From Haliea sp964022665 (GTDB lineage Bacteria > Pseudomonadota > Gammaproteobacteria > Pseudomonadales > Halieaceae), in contig CAXIDF010000003.1 of assembly GCA_964022665.1 (NCBI GenBank), forward strand, positions 62,001-126,000: a stretch of 64,000 nucleotides of DNA. The letters run 5' to 3'. How positions within the stretch are numbered: position 1 is the first letter of the stretch; the number at the start of each line of letters is the position of its first letter. A model generated the notes under the pieces. That model saw only the letters and a program-made list of their open reading frames with translations, did not search any database and had not been told where the DNA came from. The translations under genes were made by a program, and so were the position numbers. Positions 50,866 to 58,620 of this stretch are shown here, one piece after another.

Positions 50866-51807
50866 ATGGACAAGCTGAGAACCCGCGCCAGTTCCATCAA
50901 CCGTGCCCTGGATCAGATAGGGGATAAATGGTGCCTGCTGATAATCCAGGAGGTGTTTTGGGGCGTGAATACGTTCAGCGGCATGCTCGAGGCCACCGGC
51001 GTATCTCGCGGCGTGTTGTCCAACCGCCTCAAATGGTTGCAGGCCCAGGATTGCCTGCGCAAGCGTGTTGCCACAGGGGGCTCGCGTCATCCGGTCTATC
51101 ACCTGACCCGCAAGTCGGTCGACCTGTACCAGATGTCGCTGATGGCGGTGGCCTGGGAAGAGCGGTATTTTCCGCCGCCGGTGGCGGGCAAGGTGTATTT
51201 GCGCCACCGTTCCTGTGGCAATATCCTGCACCCGCGCCTGCGCTGTGGCACCTGCCGGCAGGATGTGCATGGGCGTGACGTCGCCTATCACCCCGGTCCC
51301 GGTGCCACCCGCGACGTGCGCGACAAGAAAGTGCGGCGGCGGTCCTCACTGTCGGCGTTCGATGTGCCGGGGGAGCATAGCGTGTACCGCAACCTGATCG
51401 ACCTGGTAGGCGACCGCTGGACCGCAAACGTGATCGCGCTGGCCTTCCACGGTTTGCAGCGCTTCGACGAGTTTCACCAGGAGTTGCCGGTGGCGACCAA
51501 CATTCTTGCCGACCGTATGCGGTTTCTGGTTCAGCAGGGCGTTTTTGTCACACGGCCCTACCAGCAGCGACCACTGCGTCAGGGTTATGAGCTGACCGAA
51601 AAGGGCTGGGATCTGTTCCCCTACTTTCTGACGTTGCTGCAGTGGGGTGATCGCTGGTGTGACCCCAGCGGTGCGGGCCGCCCCATGTGCCTGACCCATA
51701 CGCTGTGTGGCGAAAACCTCCACGGTGAGGTGGTCTGCAACCACTGCGGCCAAGAGCTCAGCGCCCATTATGTCGATTTCAGCATCGGGCCCACGCAAGC
51801 CGCGTAG
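50866..51807 (+). CDS. Tandem-duplicated HxlR-family transcriptional regulator
   Basis: A 313-residue protein made of two HxlR winged-helix modules in one chain. Module 1 (about 8-100): LDQIGDKWCLLIIQEVFWGVNTFSGMLEAT, VLSNRLKWLQAQDCL, followed by a Cys ribbon CGNILHPRLRCGTC. Module 2 (about 165-255): IDLVGDRWTANVIALAFHGLQRFDEFHQEL, ILADRMRFLVQQGVF, then a second ribbon CGENLHGEVVCNHCGQEL. Ordinary HxlR proteins are about 110-150 residues and dimerise, so this is a covalent pseudo-dimer. Its central place between operator sites D and E makes it the best candidate for the regulon's repressor. No strong ribosome-binding site precedes the ATG. Confidence 0.9.
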   Translation: MDKLRTRASSINRALDQIGDKWCLLIIQEVFWGVNTFSGMLEATGVSRGVLSNRLKWLQAQDCLRKRVATGGSRHPVYHLTRKSVDLYQMSLMAVAWEERYFPPPVAGKVYLRHRSCGNILHPRLRCGTCRQDVHGRDVAYHPGPGATRDVRDKKVRRRSSLSAFDVPGEHSVYRNLIDLVGDRWTANVIALAFHGLQRFDEFHQELPVATNILADRMRFLVQQGVFVTRPYQQRPLRQGYELTEKGWDLFPYFLTLLQWGDRWCDPSGAGRPMCLTHTLCGENLHGEVVCNHCGQELSAHYVDFSIGPTQAA

Positions 51808-51810
51808 CTT

Positions 51811-51830
51811 GTTGCTTGCATAAACATACC
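51811..51830 (+). promoter_or_regulatory. Regulon operator, site E (PaaN-like dehydrogenase operon)
   Basis: GTTGCTTGCATAAACATACC, one of the five 20-bp sites, four bases after the HxlR stop codon. Its TTGCAT could serve as a -35 box (with GACACT at 16-base spacing), the arrangement also seen at site C; the -10 is weak. Confidence 0.6.
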
Positions 51831-51881
51831 GAGTTGTGACACTGTGCACGGCGATATCCGCAACAAGCTACGGAGAACCCG

Positions 51882-53573
51882 ATGAGCGCCCTGTTCACCA
51901 AGCACCAGGACCTGTTGACCAAAGCGCTGGACGCCTGTAGCCACCGCTACGCCTGGAGTGGCTGGCCGGAAAACCCGAGCAGCAAGATTCACGGCGAAGA
52001 GAAGCCAGCCGCCGGGTTGGCGCGCTTTGAAGCCCTGCTGGGGCAGGATTTTCCGCTGGCGCAGCCGGGAGAGGTGGCCCGGGTGGGGGAGGAAGTGTCG
52101 CCCTACACGGGTGAGCCGCTTTGCGTGCGCTATCCCCGGGTCGACCCCGAGGTGCTCTTTACGGCCATCAACTCGGCTCGCCCCGGCTGGGCGGCGGCCA
52201 CACCGGAAGCGCGGGTTGGCGTGTGCCTGGAAATCCTGCAGCGCTGTGGTGAGCAGCTGTTTGAAAACGCCCATGCCACCATGCACACCTCCGGGCAGTC
52301 CTATGTGATGGCCTTTGCCGGCAGTGGCGCCAACGCCCTGGACCGCGGCCTGGAAGCGTTGGCCTACGCGCACAAGGCCATGCAGGATGTGCCGGCCACT
52401 GCGCACTGGGAGCGCAAGTTCGGGCGCGATGGCGTTGCCAGCCTGCACAAGCGCTACCGCTTGGTGCCACGCGGCATCGGCGTGGTGATCTGTTGCGCCA
52501 CGTTTCCCCTGTGGAATACCTACCCCGCGCTGTGCGCTTCGCTGGCCACGGGCAACCCGGTGGTACTGAAACCCCACCCCGCGGCGACTTTGCCGGTCGC
52601 ACTTGTGGCGCGGGTTTGCCGTGAGGTGCTCGCAGAAGCCGGCTACGATCCCAACCTGGTCACACTGGCGGCGGATACGCGGGCGGAGCCGGCCACGCTG
52701 CCGCTGATTCAGCACGCGGACACCGCCATTATCGATTTCACCGGCAGCCCCCGTTTTGGCAGCTGGCTGGAGCAGAACTGTCCTGGCAAGCAGGTCTATA
52801 CGGAAACCGCCGGCTGCAATTCCGTGGTGCTGGAATCCACCGATGAACTGCAGGCAACAGCGCGCGCGGTGGCCCATTCGCTGTGTCAGGCGTCGGCCCA
52901 GATGTGCACCAGTGTGCAGAACATTCACGTGCCCGCCGCTGGGGTGCGCGTTGCGGGGGAATGGGTGCCGCATGCCGAGGTCGCGGCGGCCATCTGCAGC
53001 GCCGTGGACGGCTGGCTGGCCGACCCGCGGGCCGCGGCAACCCTCTGTGGCACGCTGTTTGATCCGGCGGTGCAAAGCAACGTCGATCGCTACCGCCAGC
53101 TGGCCGCCGCGCAGCAGCGGATACTGCGAGACTCCGCGTCCTATGAAAACCCGGGATTTCCGGCCGCGCGCACGGCAACGCCGCTGGTCATTGCCGCCAG
53201 CGAGGACGACCGCGACTGGTATCGGGAGGAAGTTTTCGGGCCGGTGTCGTTTATCATCGCCAACGCCGATGCCGAGGCCTGCCTGCGCGACGCCACCGGC
53301 AACGCCCGCGACTGTGGCGCCATCACCTCGCATGTGTACTCGACGGATGCAGAGTTTCTTGCCCGGGCCGTGGATGCCTACCACGCGGCGGGCGCATCGG
53401 TTGCCTGCAACCTGACCGGCATGCCGATCAACTTTGCGGCCGCCTATTCGGATTTTCACGTCACCGGCCTCAACCCGGCGGGGAATGCCTGCCTCGCCGA
53501 CCTGGCGTTTGTCAGCAACCGGTTTCGCATTGTGCAGAGCAAATTTATGGGTGTGGCGCCGGCGTCCGCCTGA
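51882..53573 (+). CDS. paaN: PaaN-like aldehyde dehydrogenase
   Basis: A 563-residue aldehyde dehydrogenase of the PaaN branch (long N-terminal extension; no MaoC hydratase domain). The opening HQDLLTKALDACSHRYAWSGWPENPSSKIHGEEKP is the PaaN signature. The catalytic Glu lies in YTETAGCNSVV, the nucleophile Cys in QASAQMCTSVQNIHVPA, and the NAD-binding region is TFPLWNTYPALCASLATGNPVVLKPHP. In phenylacetate catabolism such proteins oxidise ring-cleavage aldehydes; here no paa genes are nearby. Following a double-bond-cleaving dioxygenase under the same operator, it is likely to oxidise the aldehyde that enzyme makes. Confidence 0.9.
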   Translation: MSALFTKHQDLLTKALDACSHRYAWSGWPENPSSKIHGEEKPAAGLARFEALLGQDFPLAQPGEVARVGEEVSPYTGEPLCVRYPRVDPEVLFTAINSARPGWAAATPEARVGVCLEILQRCGEQLFENAHATMHTSGQSYVMAFAGSGANALDRGLEALAYAHKAMQDVPATAHWERKFGRDGVASLHKRYRLVPRGIGVVICCATFPLWNTYPALCASLATGNPVVLKPHPAATLPVALVARVCREVLAEAGYDPNLVTLAADTRAEPATLPLIQHADTAIIDFTGSPRFGSWLEQNCPGKQVYTETAGCNSVVLESTDELQATARAVAHSLCQASAQMCTSVQNIHVPAAGVRVAGEWVPHAEVAAAICSAVDGWLADPRAAATLCGTLFDPAVQSNVDRYRQLAAAQQRILRDSASYENPGFPAARTATPLVIAASEDDRDWYREEVFGPVSFIIANADAEACLRDATGNARDCGAITSHVYSTDAEFLARAVDAYHAAGASVACNLTGMPINFAAAYSDFHVTGLNPAGNACLADLAFVSNRFRIVQSKFMGVAPASA

Positions 53574-53598
53574 TTGTTGCCTTAACGAGGGCCGGATA

Positions 53599-54027
53599 AT
53601 GAGTACTGAAGAACTGCTGAAGATCGCGTATCAGCACGTGGCGGCGGAAGGGGCGCGGGATTACGCGGCCACACTGGCCACGCTGGAGGCCGATCCGGTC
53701 TACGAGCTGTTTCCGGTGGGGCTGCGCATGCGCGGGATGGCTGCGGCCGAGCGCTACTACCGGCATTTCTTCGACAACGTTGCGCCCTGTTTTGACCCGG
53801 ACAGCATGGTGCTGCACGGCGAGTGGCCCGGTGAAACCGGTGTGGCCATCGAGTACACCGTGCGCTACCGCTTCCCCGATGGGCGACAGAAGCCGTTTCG
53901 CATTCTCGGCATCCTCACGTACGGCAGCTACGCGCTCACGGGCGAGCGGGTGTATGCGGATGAAGAGCTCCTGCGCATCATGTTTGCCCCGATCTGGGAT
54001 GAGATGGAGCCCATCAGCGAGGGCTGA
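53599..54027 (+). CDS. SnoaL-like/NTF2-fold small protein
   Basis: A 142-residue NTF2-like protein: IAYQHVAAEGARDYAATLATLEADPVYELFPVGLRMRGMAAAERYYRHFF, then WPGETGVAIEYTVRYRFPDGRQKPFRILGILTYGSYALTGERVYADEELLR, the alpha-helix cone followed by a curved sheet. Such proteins act as cyclases, isomerases, hydrolases or binding proteins; none is implied by specific residues. It begins 25 bases after the dehydrogenase stop and shares its operon. It recalls the SnoaL-like protein at the window's left end but has no LEH-type WRDYFD motif. Confidence 0.85.
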   Translation: MSTEELLKIAYQHVAAEGARDYAATLATLEADPVYELFPVGLRMRGMAAAERYYRHFFDNVAPCFDPDSMVLHGEWPGETGVAIEYTVRYRFPDGRQKPFRILGILTYGSYALTGERVYADEELLRIMFAPIWDEMEPISEG

Positions 54028-54040
54028 ACGCGGCTCAGCC
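54022..54040. terminator. Short hairpin between convergent SnoaL-like and yifB genes
   Basis: GGCTGA (54022-54027) pairs with TCAGCC (54035-54040) in the 34-base convergent gap. It is short, with no T-run, so only suggestive. Confidence 0.3.
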
Positions 54041-54061
54041 TCAGGCCCGGCGCCAAGCCAG

Positions 54062-55564
54062 TCAGGTAGACATCGTTGCCTGCCTGAACGCCAGAGCCTC
54101 GGTGACATGCTGCAGGTCGATGCAGTCGGCACCCTCCATATCCGCCAGCGTCTGCGCCACGCGTAGACTGCGATGCAGGCCGCGCCCGGAAAGCTGCAGC
54201 GCATCTGCCGCCTGCTCGAGCTGCCGACGCGCCTCGGGCTGCAATACGCACTGTGCAGCCAGGGCCTGTGCCGACAGCGCGGCGTTGGTGCATCCCTGAC
54301 GCGCCTGCTGGCGTTGTCGAGCCGCCAGTACCCGCTCCCGCACGGTAGCTGACGCTTCTCCTTTTGCTTGTGTTTCCAACAGCAGGCGAGCCGGCAGCCG
54401 GTGCATGCTGACGTGCAGATCAATACGGTCGAGCAGCGGCCCAGACAGGCGGTGCCGGTAGCGCTGGATGTGCTCGCTGGTGCAGCGACAGCTGTGCTCC
54501 GGGTCGCCATAATAGCCGCAGGGGCAGGGGTTCATTGCCCCGATCAGTTGAAACCGCGCGGGATAGGTGAATTTATGTGCCGCGCGGGACAGGGTGACGG
54601 CGCCGGCCTCCAGCGGCTCGCGCAGCATTTCCAGCGCCTGGCGGCTGAACTCCGGCAGCTCGTCGAGAAACAGCACGCCGCCATGGGCAAGGCTGGCCTC
54701 GCCCGGCCGTGGTCGGGCGCCACCGCCGATGAGTGCTGCGGCGCTGGCGCTGTGGTGCGGGTGGCGAAAGGGCCGCCGCCAGAGATGCTCCACGCTGGTG
54801 CTGTCGTGAAAGCTGTGCAGGGCCGCGCAGGTTAAAGCCTCCTGCGTGTCCGGCGGCGGCAATAGACCGGGCAACCGGCTCGCCAGCAGCGTTTTTCCCG
54901 TACCCGGTGGACCCACCAGAATCAGGTTGTGATTGCCGGAGGCGGCTATTTCAAGTGCCCGCCGCGCCAGTGCTTGTCCGGCAACGTCTGCCAGGTCGGG
55001 GTACGGCGTGGCGGGCAGTGGCTGTGGCCGGTGTTCCTCTACTGAAAGCCTGTGGCGGCCGTTGAGGTGAGCGCACAGTGTGAGCAGGTCCTCCGTGGCG
55101 ATGATGCGACTCCCGGGTACGGCGGCCGCCAGCGCCGCACTTGCCGCCGGGGTTACCAGTGCCCGCCCTGCGGCGCTGCAGGCCAGCGCTGCGGGGATGA
55201 TGCCCGGCACCGGTCGCACGGCACCGCTCAGGGCCAGTTCCCCAACAAACTCGTGGTCGGTGAGAGCCGATGCTGGCAGCTGCCCGGAGGCGGCAAGAAT
55301 GCCCAGTGCGATGGGCAGGTCGAAGCGGCCACCTTCCTTGGGCAAATCGGCAGGTGCCAGGTTGACGGTGATACGCCGGTCGGGAAACTCGAAGTGGGTC
55401 TGCTGCAGTGCGCAGCGCACCCGGTCGCGGCTCTCGCGCACGGCGGTTTCCGGCAATCCGACAATCTGGAAGGAGGGCAGCCCGTTGCCGAGATGGGTTT
55501 CCACCTGAACCAGGGGCGCTTCTATGCCGACCGCAGCGCGGCTGTAAATAATGGGCAGTTCCAT
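54062..55564 (-). CDS. yifB: YifB/ComM-family AAA ATPase (Mg-chelatase-like)
   Basis: A 500-residue protein of normal family length. The N-terminal Lon-like domain (VQVETHLGNGLPSFQIVGLPETAVRESRDRVRCAL) precedes the Mg-chelatase-type AAA domain: Walker A GPPGTGKTLLASRLPG, Walker B GGVLFLDELPEF, MNPCPCGYYGDPEHSCRC with paired cysteines and the DRIDLHV sensor segment. ComM-type members are branch-migration helicases that aid integration of incoming DNA during natural transformation. It is divergent-adjacent to ubiK on the same strand, a common gammaproteobacterial pairing. Confidence 0.95.
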   Translation of the reverse strand: MELPIIYSRAAVGIEAPLVQVETHLGNGLPSFQIVGLPETAVRESRDRVRCALQQTHFEFPDRRITVNLAPADLPKEGGRFDLPIALGILAASGQLPASALTDHEFVGELALSGAVRPVPGIIPAALACSAAGRALVTPAASAALAAAVPGSRIIATEDLLTLCAHLNGRHRLSVEEHRPQPLPATPYPDLADVAGQALARRALEIAASGNHNLILVGPPGTGKTLLASRLPGLLPPPDTQEALTCAALHSFHDSTSVEHLWRRPFRHPHHSASAAALIGGGARPRPGEASLAHGGVLFLDELPEFSRQALEMLREPLEAGAVTLSRAAHKFTYPARFQLIGAMNPCPCGYYGDPEHSCRCTSEHIQRYRHRLSGPLLDRIDLHVSMHRLPARLLLETQAKGEASATVRERVLAARQRQQARQGCTNAALSAQALAAQCVLQPEARRQLEQAADALQLSGRGLHRSLRVAQTLADMEGADCIDLQHVTEALAFRQATMST

Positions 55565-55613
55565 GGCTCATCCTTGAGCACAGACCCGCATTGCCTGCAA
55601 ACAGTATGACGGG

Positions 55614-55874
55614 TCAGGTTTTTGCCTGTGTGGCCTCGAATTCCTTGGTCAGGGTTTCCAGCTCGGACTCCAGCTGCGCGACGCGCGCCCGGGTTCTGGC
55701 GAGTATTGCGGCCTGGGCATCAAATTCCTCCCGGCTGACAACATCCAGCTTGCCCAGCGCCGACTGCGCCAGGGCGCGGGCTCCCTTGTCGACCTCGGCG
55801 CGCAGGCCGGGGCTGCCGACCAGTGCCGACATCTGCTGCAGTACCTCGCCGAGTGGCGGCGGTTTGAGGGCCAT
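55614..55874 (-). CDS. ubiK: Ubiquinone biosynthesis accessory factor UbiK (YqiC family)
   Basis: An 86-residue protein with the BMFP/YqiC layout: an amphipathic N-terminal helix then a C-terminal coiled coil (REEFDAQAAILARTRARVAQLESELETL). UbiK binds UbiJ and membranes to assist aerobic ubiquinone synthesis. I chose ATG 55874 (MALKPPPLGEVLQQM) since the family begins there; 21 extra residues in the longer frame are not helical-amphipathic. It is 50 bases upstream of yifB on the same strand. Confidence 0.9.
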   Translation of the reverse strand: MALKPPPLGEVLQQMSALVGSPGLRAEVDKGARALAQSALGKLDVVSREEFDAQAAILARTRARVAQLESELETLTKEFEATQAKT

Positions 55875-55967
55875 GACGCGTGAATCCTTAGCTAACCAGA
55901 ACAGTGTGCAGTGTAGAGGAATTGTAAAAAGGCGCACAGATCATCTTGGTGCACCAATTGTGTGCGG

Positions 55968-55984
55968 TGCGCGGCATTGGTGCA
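55968..55984 (+). promoter_or_regulatory. NtrC-like enhancer site
   Basis: TGCGCGGCATTGGTGCA matches the NtrC dyad consensus (TGCACC-N5-GGTGCA type) with one strong and one weaker half-site. Its centre lies about 120 bases upstream of the expected sigma-54 transcription start, the usual enhancer position. A further perfect palindrome TTGGTGCACCAA (55946-55957) with the same half-site sequence sits just upstream. Confidence 0.6.
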
Positions 55985-56072
55985 TTGCGTGCCCGGTGAG
56001 GCCGGCCCAGAAAGGTGCTGCAGCGGCAATGAAATTATATAAGCAATTGTAATTAAAGGATAAATTAATGGT

Positions 56073-56088
56073 TGGCACAGCACCTGCA
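56073..56088 (+). promoter_or_regulatory. Sigma-54 promoter of the porin-glnK-amtB cluster
   Basis: TGGCACAGCACCTGCA keeps the invariant GG and GC of the -24/-12 elements at exactly ten-base separation, one base off the best consensus at the -12 TTGCA. It lies about 90 bases before the porin start codon. Confidence 0.8.
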
Positions 56089-56178
56089 AAGCTCGGACTG
56101 CAAGAGCGAATTATGCAGATCAGAAAAGTTCCGTGCCGAGCACACATTTTTTGACTGCCAAACCAAGGAGAATGACAC

Positions 56179-56853
56179 ATGCTGCACAAAAAACTGCTTC
56201 CCGCTTCCGTCGCCGCCGTCCTGTTCGCAGGTGCTGTTTCTGCCCAGGCGGAAATCAGCGGTAACGTCACCCTCGCCACCGACTACGTGTTCCGTGGTAT
56301 TTCGCAAACCGACGAGAAGGGCGCCATTCAGGGCGGCTTCGACTGGTCCGGCGATACTGGCCTGTATGCCGGCATCTGGGCCTCCAACGTCGCTTTCGGT
56401 GGTGCGACTACCGAAATGGATTACTACTTCGGCTACGCCGGTGAAACCGACGGCGGCTTCGGCTATGACGTGGGCTTCTTCTACTTCGATTACGAGGGTG
56501 AGTCTTCCCTCGACTACATCGAATACGCCCTGGGCCTGAGCTATGCCGACTTCAGCGTTGGCTTTGTGTACTCAGATGAGTTTGGTGATGGCGGCCCCGA
56601 GTACATGTACTACTCAGCCGGCTATTCCCTCGCCCTGACTGAGGTCATCAGCGTTGACTTCAATATTGGCTTTACCGATACCGACCAGGACGACTACTGG
56701 GAAGCCGGCGCTGACAGCTACACAGACTATGGCGTCACCTTCGGCTACAGCGCCATGGAACTGGATTTCGCCCTCGCGTTGATCGGCACCGATCTCGACG
56801 ATGTGGAAGCTGCGGACGACCGCATCGTGTTCTCCATCTCGAAGAGCCTGTAA
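56179..56853 (+). CDS. TorF-family putative porin
   Basis: A 224-residue outer-membrane beta-barrel protein with signal peptide (ending VSAQA). Barrel strands alternate in the TorF/gcw pattern: ISGNVTLATDYVFRGISQTDEKGAIQGGFDWS, LYAGIWASNVAF, MDYYFGYAGET, and a C-terminal strand FSISKSL. The name comes from conserved hypothetical porins of gammaproteobacteria. AAGGAGA lies before the ATG. A sigma-54 promoter directly upstream and glnK-amtB downstream indicate that it is induced by nitrogen limitation, possibly to admit small nitrogen compounds across the outer membrane. Confidence 0.9.
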   Translation: MLHKKLLPASVAAVLFAGAVSAQAEISGNVTLATDYVFRGISQTDEKGAIQGGFDWSGDTGLYAGIWASNVAFGGATTEMDYYFGYAGETDGGFGYDVGFFYFDYEGESSLDYIEYALGLSYADFSVGFVYSDEFGDGGPEYMYYSAGYSLALTEVISVDFNIGFTDTDQDDYWEAGADSYTDYGVTFGYSAMELDFALALIGTDLDDVEAADDRIVFSISKSL

Positions 56854-56875
56854 GCGTTTCGGGACTGAAACTTAC

Positions 56876-56893
56876 GGCGCCCCGCGGGGCGCC
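56876..56893 (+). other. Perfect GC palindrome between porin and glnK
   Basis: GGCGCCCCGCGGGGCGCC is an 18-base perfect palindrome in the 62-base gap, without a T-run. It is more likely an intercistronic hairpin that lets the porin message outlast or outnumber the glnK-amtB message than a full terminator. Confidence 0.5.
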
Positions 56894-56915
56894 CTGCTGA
56901 TACCTGGAGACTGAC

Positions 56916-57254
56916 ATGAAATTAATAACGGCGATCGTCAAGCCATTCAAACTGGACGACGTGCGCGAAGCACTTTCCGAGATCGGTGTACAGGGCATCA
57001 CTGTCACCGAAGTGAAAGGCTTTGGGCGCCAGAAGGGGCACACCGAGTTGTACCGGGGTGCGGAGTATGTCGTGGATTTCCTGCCGAAAGTGAAGATTGA
57101 AGTAGCGGTAGCCGAAGCGTTGGCCGAGAAGACCATCGAAGCCATCACCCGTGCTGCCAACACCGGCAAGATCGGTGACGGCAAGGTGTTCGTGTCCACG
57201 CTGGAGCAGGTGATTCGTATTCGTACCGGCGAGACCGGCGAAGACGCCATCTAA
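56916..57254 (+). CDS. glnK: PII nitrogen-regulatory protein GlnK
   Basis: A 112-residue PII signal protein. The T-loop Tyr51, the uridylylation site, is present (RGAEYVVDF), as are the PROSITE-type ATP/2-oxoglutarate segments (TGKIGDGKVFV, EQVIRIRTGE). PII trimers bind and block AmtB when ammonium is plentiful, and modulate GlnE/NtrB. The MKLITAIVKPFKLDDVREAL start is the family norm. It is followed after 32 bases by amtB. Confidence 0.97.
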   Translation: MKLITAIVKPFKLDDVREALSEIGVQGITVTEVKGFGRQKGHTELYRGAEYVVDFLPKVKIEVAVAEALAEKTIEAITRAANTGKIGDGKVFVSTLEQVIRIRTGETGEDAI

Positions 57255-57286
57255 ATCCACCGAGACTAACTACGAGAGTGATTCCC

Positions 57287-58558
57287 ATGGAAAACCAGAT
57301 ATTTGAATTACAGTACGCGATGGACACCTTTTATTTCCTGGTGTGCGGCGCCCTCGTGATGTGGATGGCGGCCGGCTTCGCAATGTTGGAGGCGGGCCTG
57401 GTGCGCGCCAAAAACACAACGGAAATTCTGACCAAGAACGTGGCGCTGTACGCCATTGCCTGCACCATGTACCTGATCTGCGGTTATCAGTTCATGTACG
57501 ACGGTGGCTTCTTCCTCTCTGGCGTCACCACCGTGGCACAGATGGACGATGTGGCAGTAGCCTCCGTGCTGGCAGACTCGGCAGAAGCAGGGTTCGGCGG
57601 TGATTCGGTGTACTCCGGCGCGTCCGACTTCTTCTTCCAGGTGGTGTTTGTCGCCACGGCGATGTCGATTGTGTCCGGTGCGGTTGCCGAGCGCATGAAG
57701 TTGTGGGCGTTCCTGGCCTTTGCCGTCGTCATGACCGGTTTCATTTACCCCATCGAGGGCGGCTGGACCTGGGGTGGCAAGGCGGTTCCGTTCATCGGTG
57801 AGCTGTCCTACAGCGACTACGCCGGCTCAGGCATCGTGCACCTCGCTGGTGCGGCTGCAGCACTTGCGGGTGTTCTGCTGCTGGGTCCGCGCAAGGGCAA
57901 ATATGCGGCTGACGGTTCGGTCAAGGCCATTCCCGGCGCCAACATGCCGCTGGCCACGCTCGGTACCTTCATCCTCTGGATGGGCTGGTTCGGCTTCAAC
58001 GGTGGCTCAACCCTCAAGCTGGGTGGTATTGCCGTCGCCAACGAAGTGGCCAACGTGTTCCTGAACACCAACGCTGCTGCTGCCGGTGGCCTGATTGCCG
58101 CACTGCTGCTGTCACGCCTGATCTTCGGCAAAGCCGACCTGACGATGGCTCTGAACGGCGCATTGGCCGGCCTGGTGGCGATTACCGCCGAGCCTGCTGA
58201 CCCCACCCCGCTGCTGGCGATGATCATCGGTGCCATCGGTGGTGTGATCGTGGTGTTCAGCATCGTGGCGATGGACAAGGTGAAGATCGACGATCCGGTG
58301 GGTGCTATCTCAGTACACGGTGTCGTGGGCATCTGGGGCATCTTCGCGGTCCTGCTGTCCGACCCTGACGCGACCTTCATGGGTCAGCTGGTAGGTACCC
58401 TGGTGATCTTTGTCTGGGTCTTCGGCGCCAGCCTCATTACCTGGGCCATCCTCAAGGCGGTCATGGGTGTACGGGTCAGTGAAGAGGAAGAGTACGAAGG
58501 TGTCGATATGTCCGAGTGCGGTATGGAAGCCTACCCGGAGTTTGTGGCACAGAAGTAA
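57287..58558 (+). CDS. amtB: Ammonium transporter AmtB
   Basis: A 423-residue Amt/Rh-family channel with eleven predicted membrane helices. Signatures are ARAKNTTEILTKN, the pore region MSIVSGAVAERMKLWAFLAF, the Amt motif DYAGSGIVHLAGAAAALAG with the twin-His His1 (VHLAG), LGTFILWMGWFGFNGGS, and His2 in GAISVHGVVGIWG. The start is MENQIFELQYAMDTFYFLV; the GTG at 57278 is a less likely alternative. GlnK binds its cytoplasmic face. A strong terminator closes the operon. Confidence 0.97.
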   Translation: MENQIFELQYAMDTFYFLVCGALVMWMAAGFAMLEAGLVRAKNTTEILTKNVALYAIACTMYLICGYQFMYDGGFFLSGVTTVAQMDDVAVASVLADSAEAGFGGDSVYSGASDFFFQVVFVATAMSIVSGAVAERMKLWAFLAFAVVMTGFIYPIEGGWTWGGKAVPFIGELSYSDYAGSGIVHLAGAAAALAGVLLLGPRKGKYAADGSVKAIPGANMPLATLGTFILWMGWFGFNGGSTLKLGGIAVANEVANVFLNTNAAAAGGLIAALLLSRLIFGKADLTMALNGALAGLVAITAEPADPTPLLAMIIGAIGGVIVVFSIVAMDKVKIDDPVGAISVHGVVGIWGIFAVLLSDPDATFMGQLVGTLVIFVWVFGASLITWAILKAVMGVRVSEEEEYEGVDMSECGMEAYPEFVAQK

Positions 58559-58595
58559 GCAACAGCTTGCGGGCGCATTGATGCAATGCGTGTTT

Positions 58596-58620
58596 GGGGG
58601 CCTTCGGGCCCCCTTTTTTT
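58596..58620 (+). terminator. Rho-independent terminator after amtB
   Basis: GGGGGCC pairs with GGCCCCC around a short TTCG-type loop, followed by TTTTTTT, about 38 bases past the stop codon. Confidence 0.95.

Noticed and set aside
51768..53459. A 563-residue minus-strand frame opposite the PaaN-like gene
   Set aside because: It is a GC-driven antisense frame; its product is Arg/Gly/His-rich without motifs, while the plus-strand frame has the full aldehyde dehydrogenase signature.
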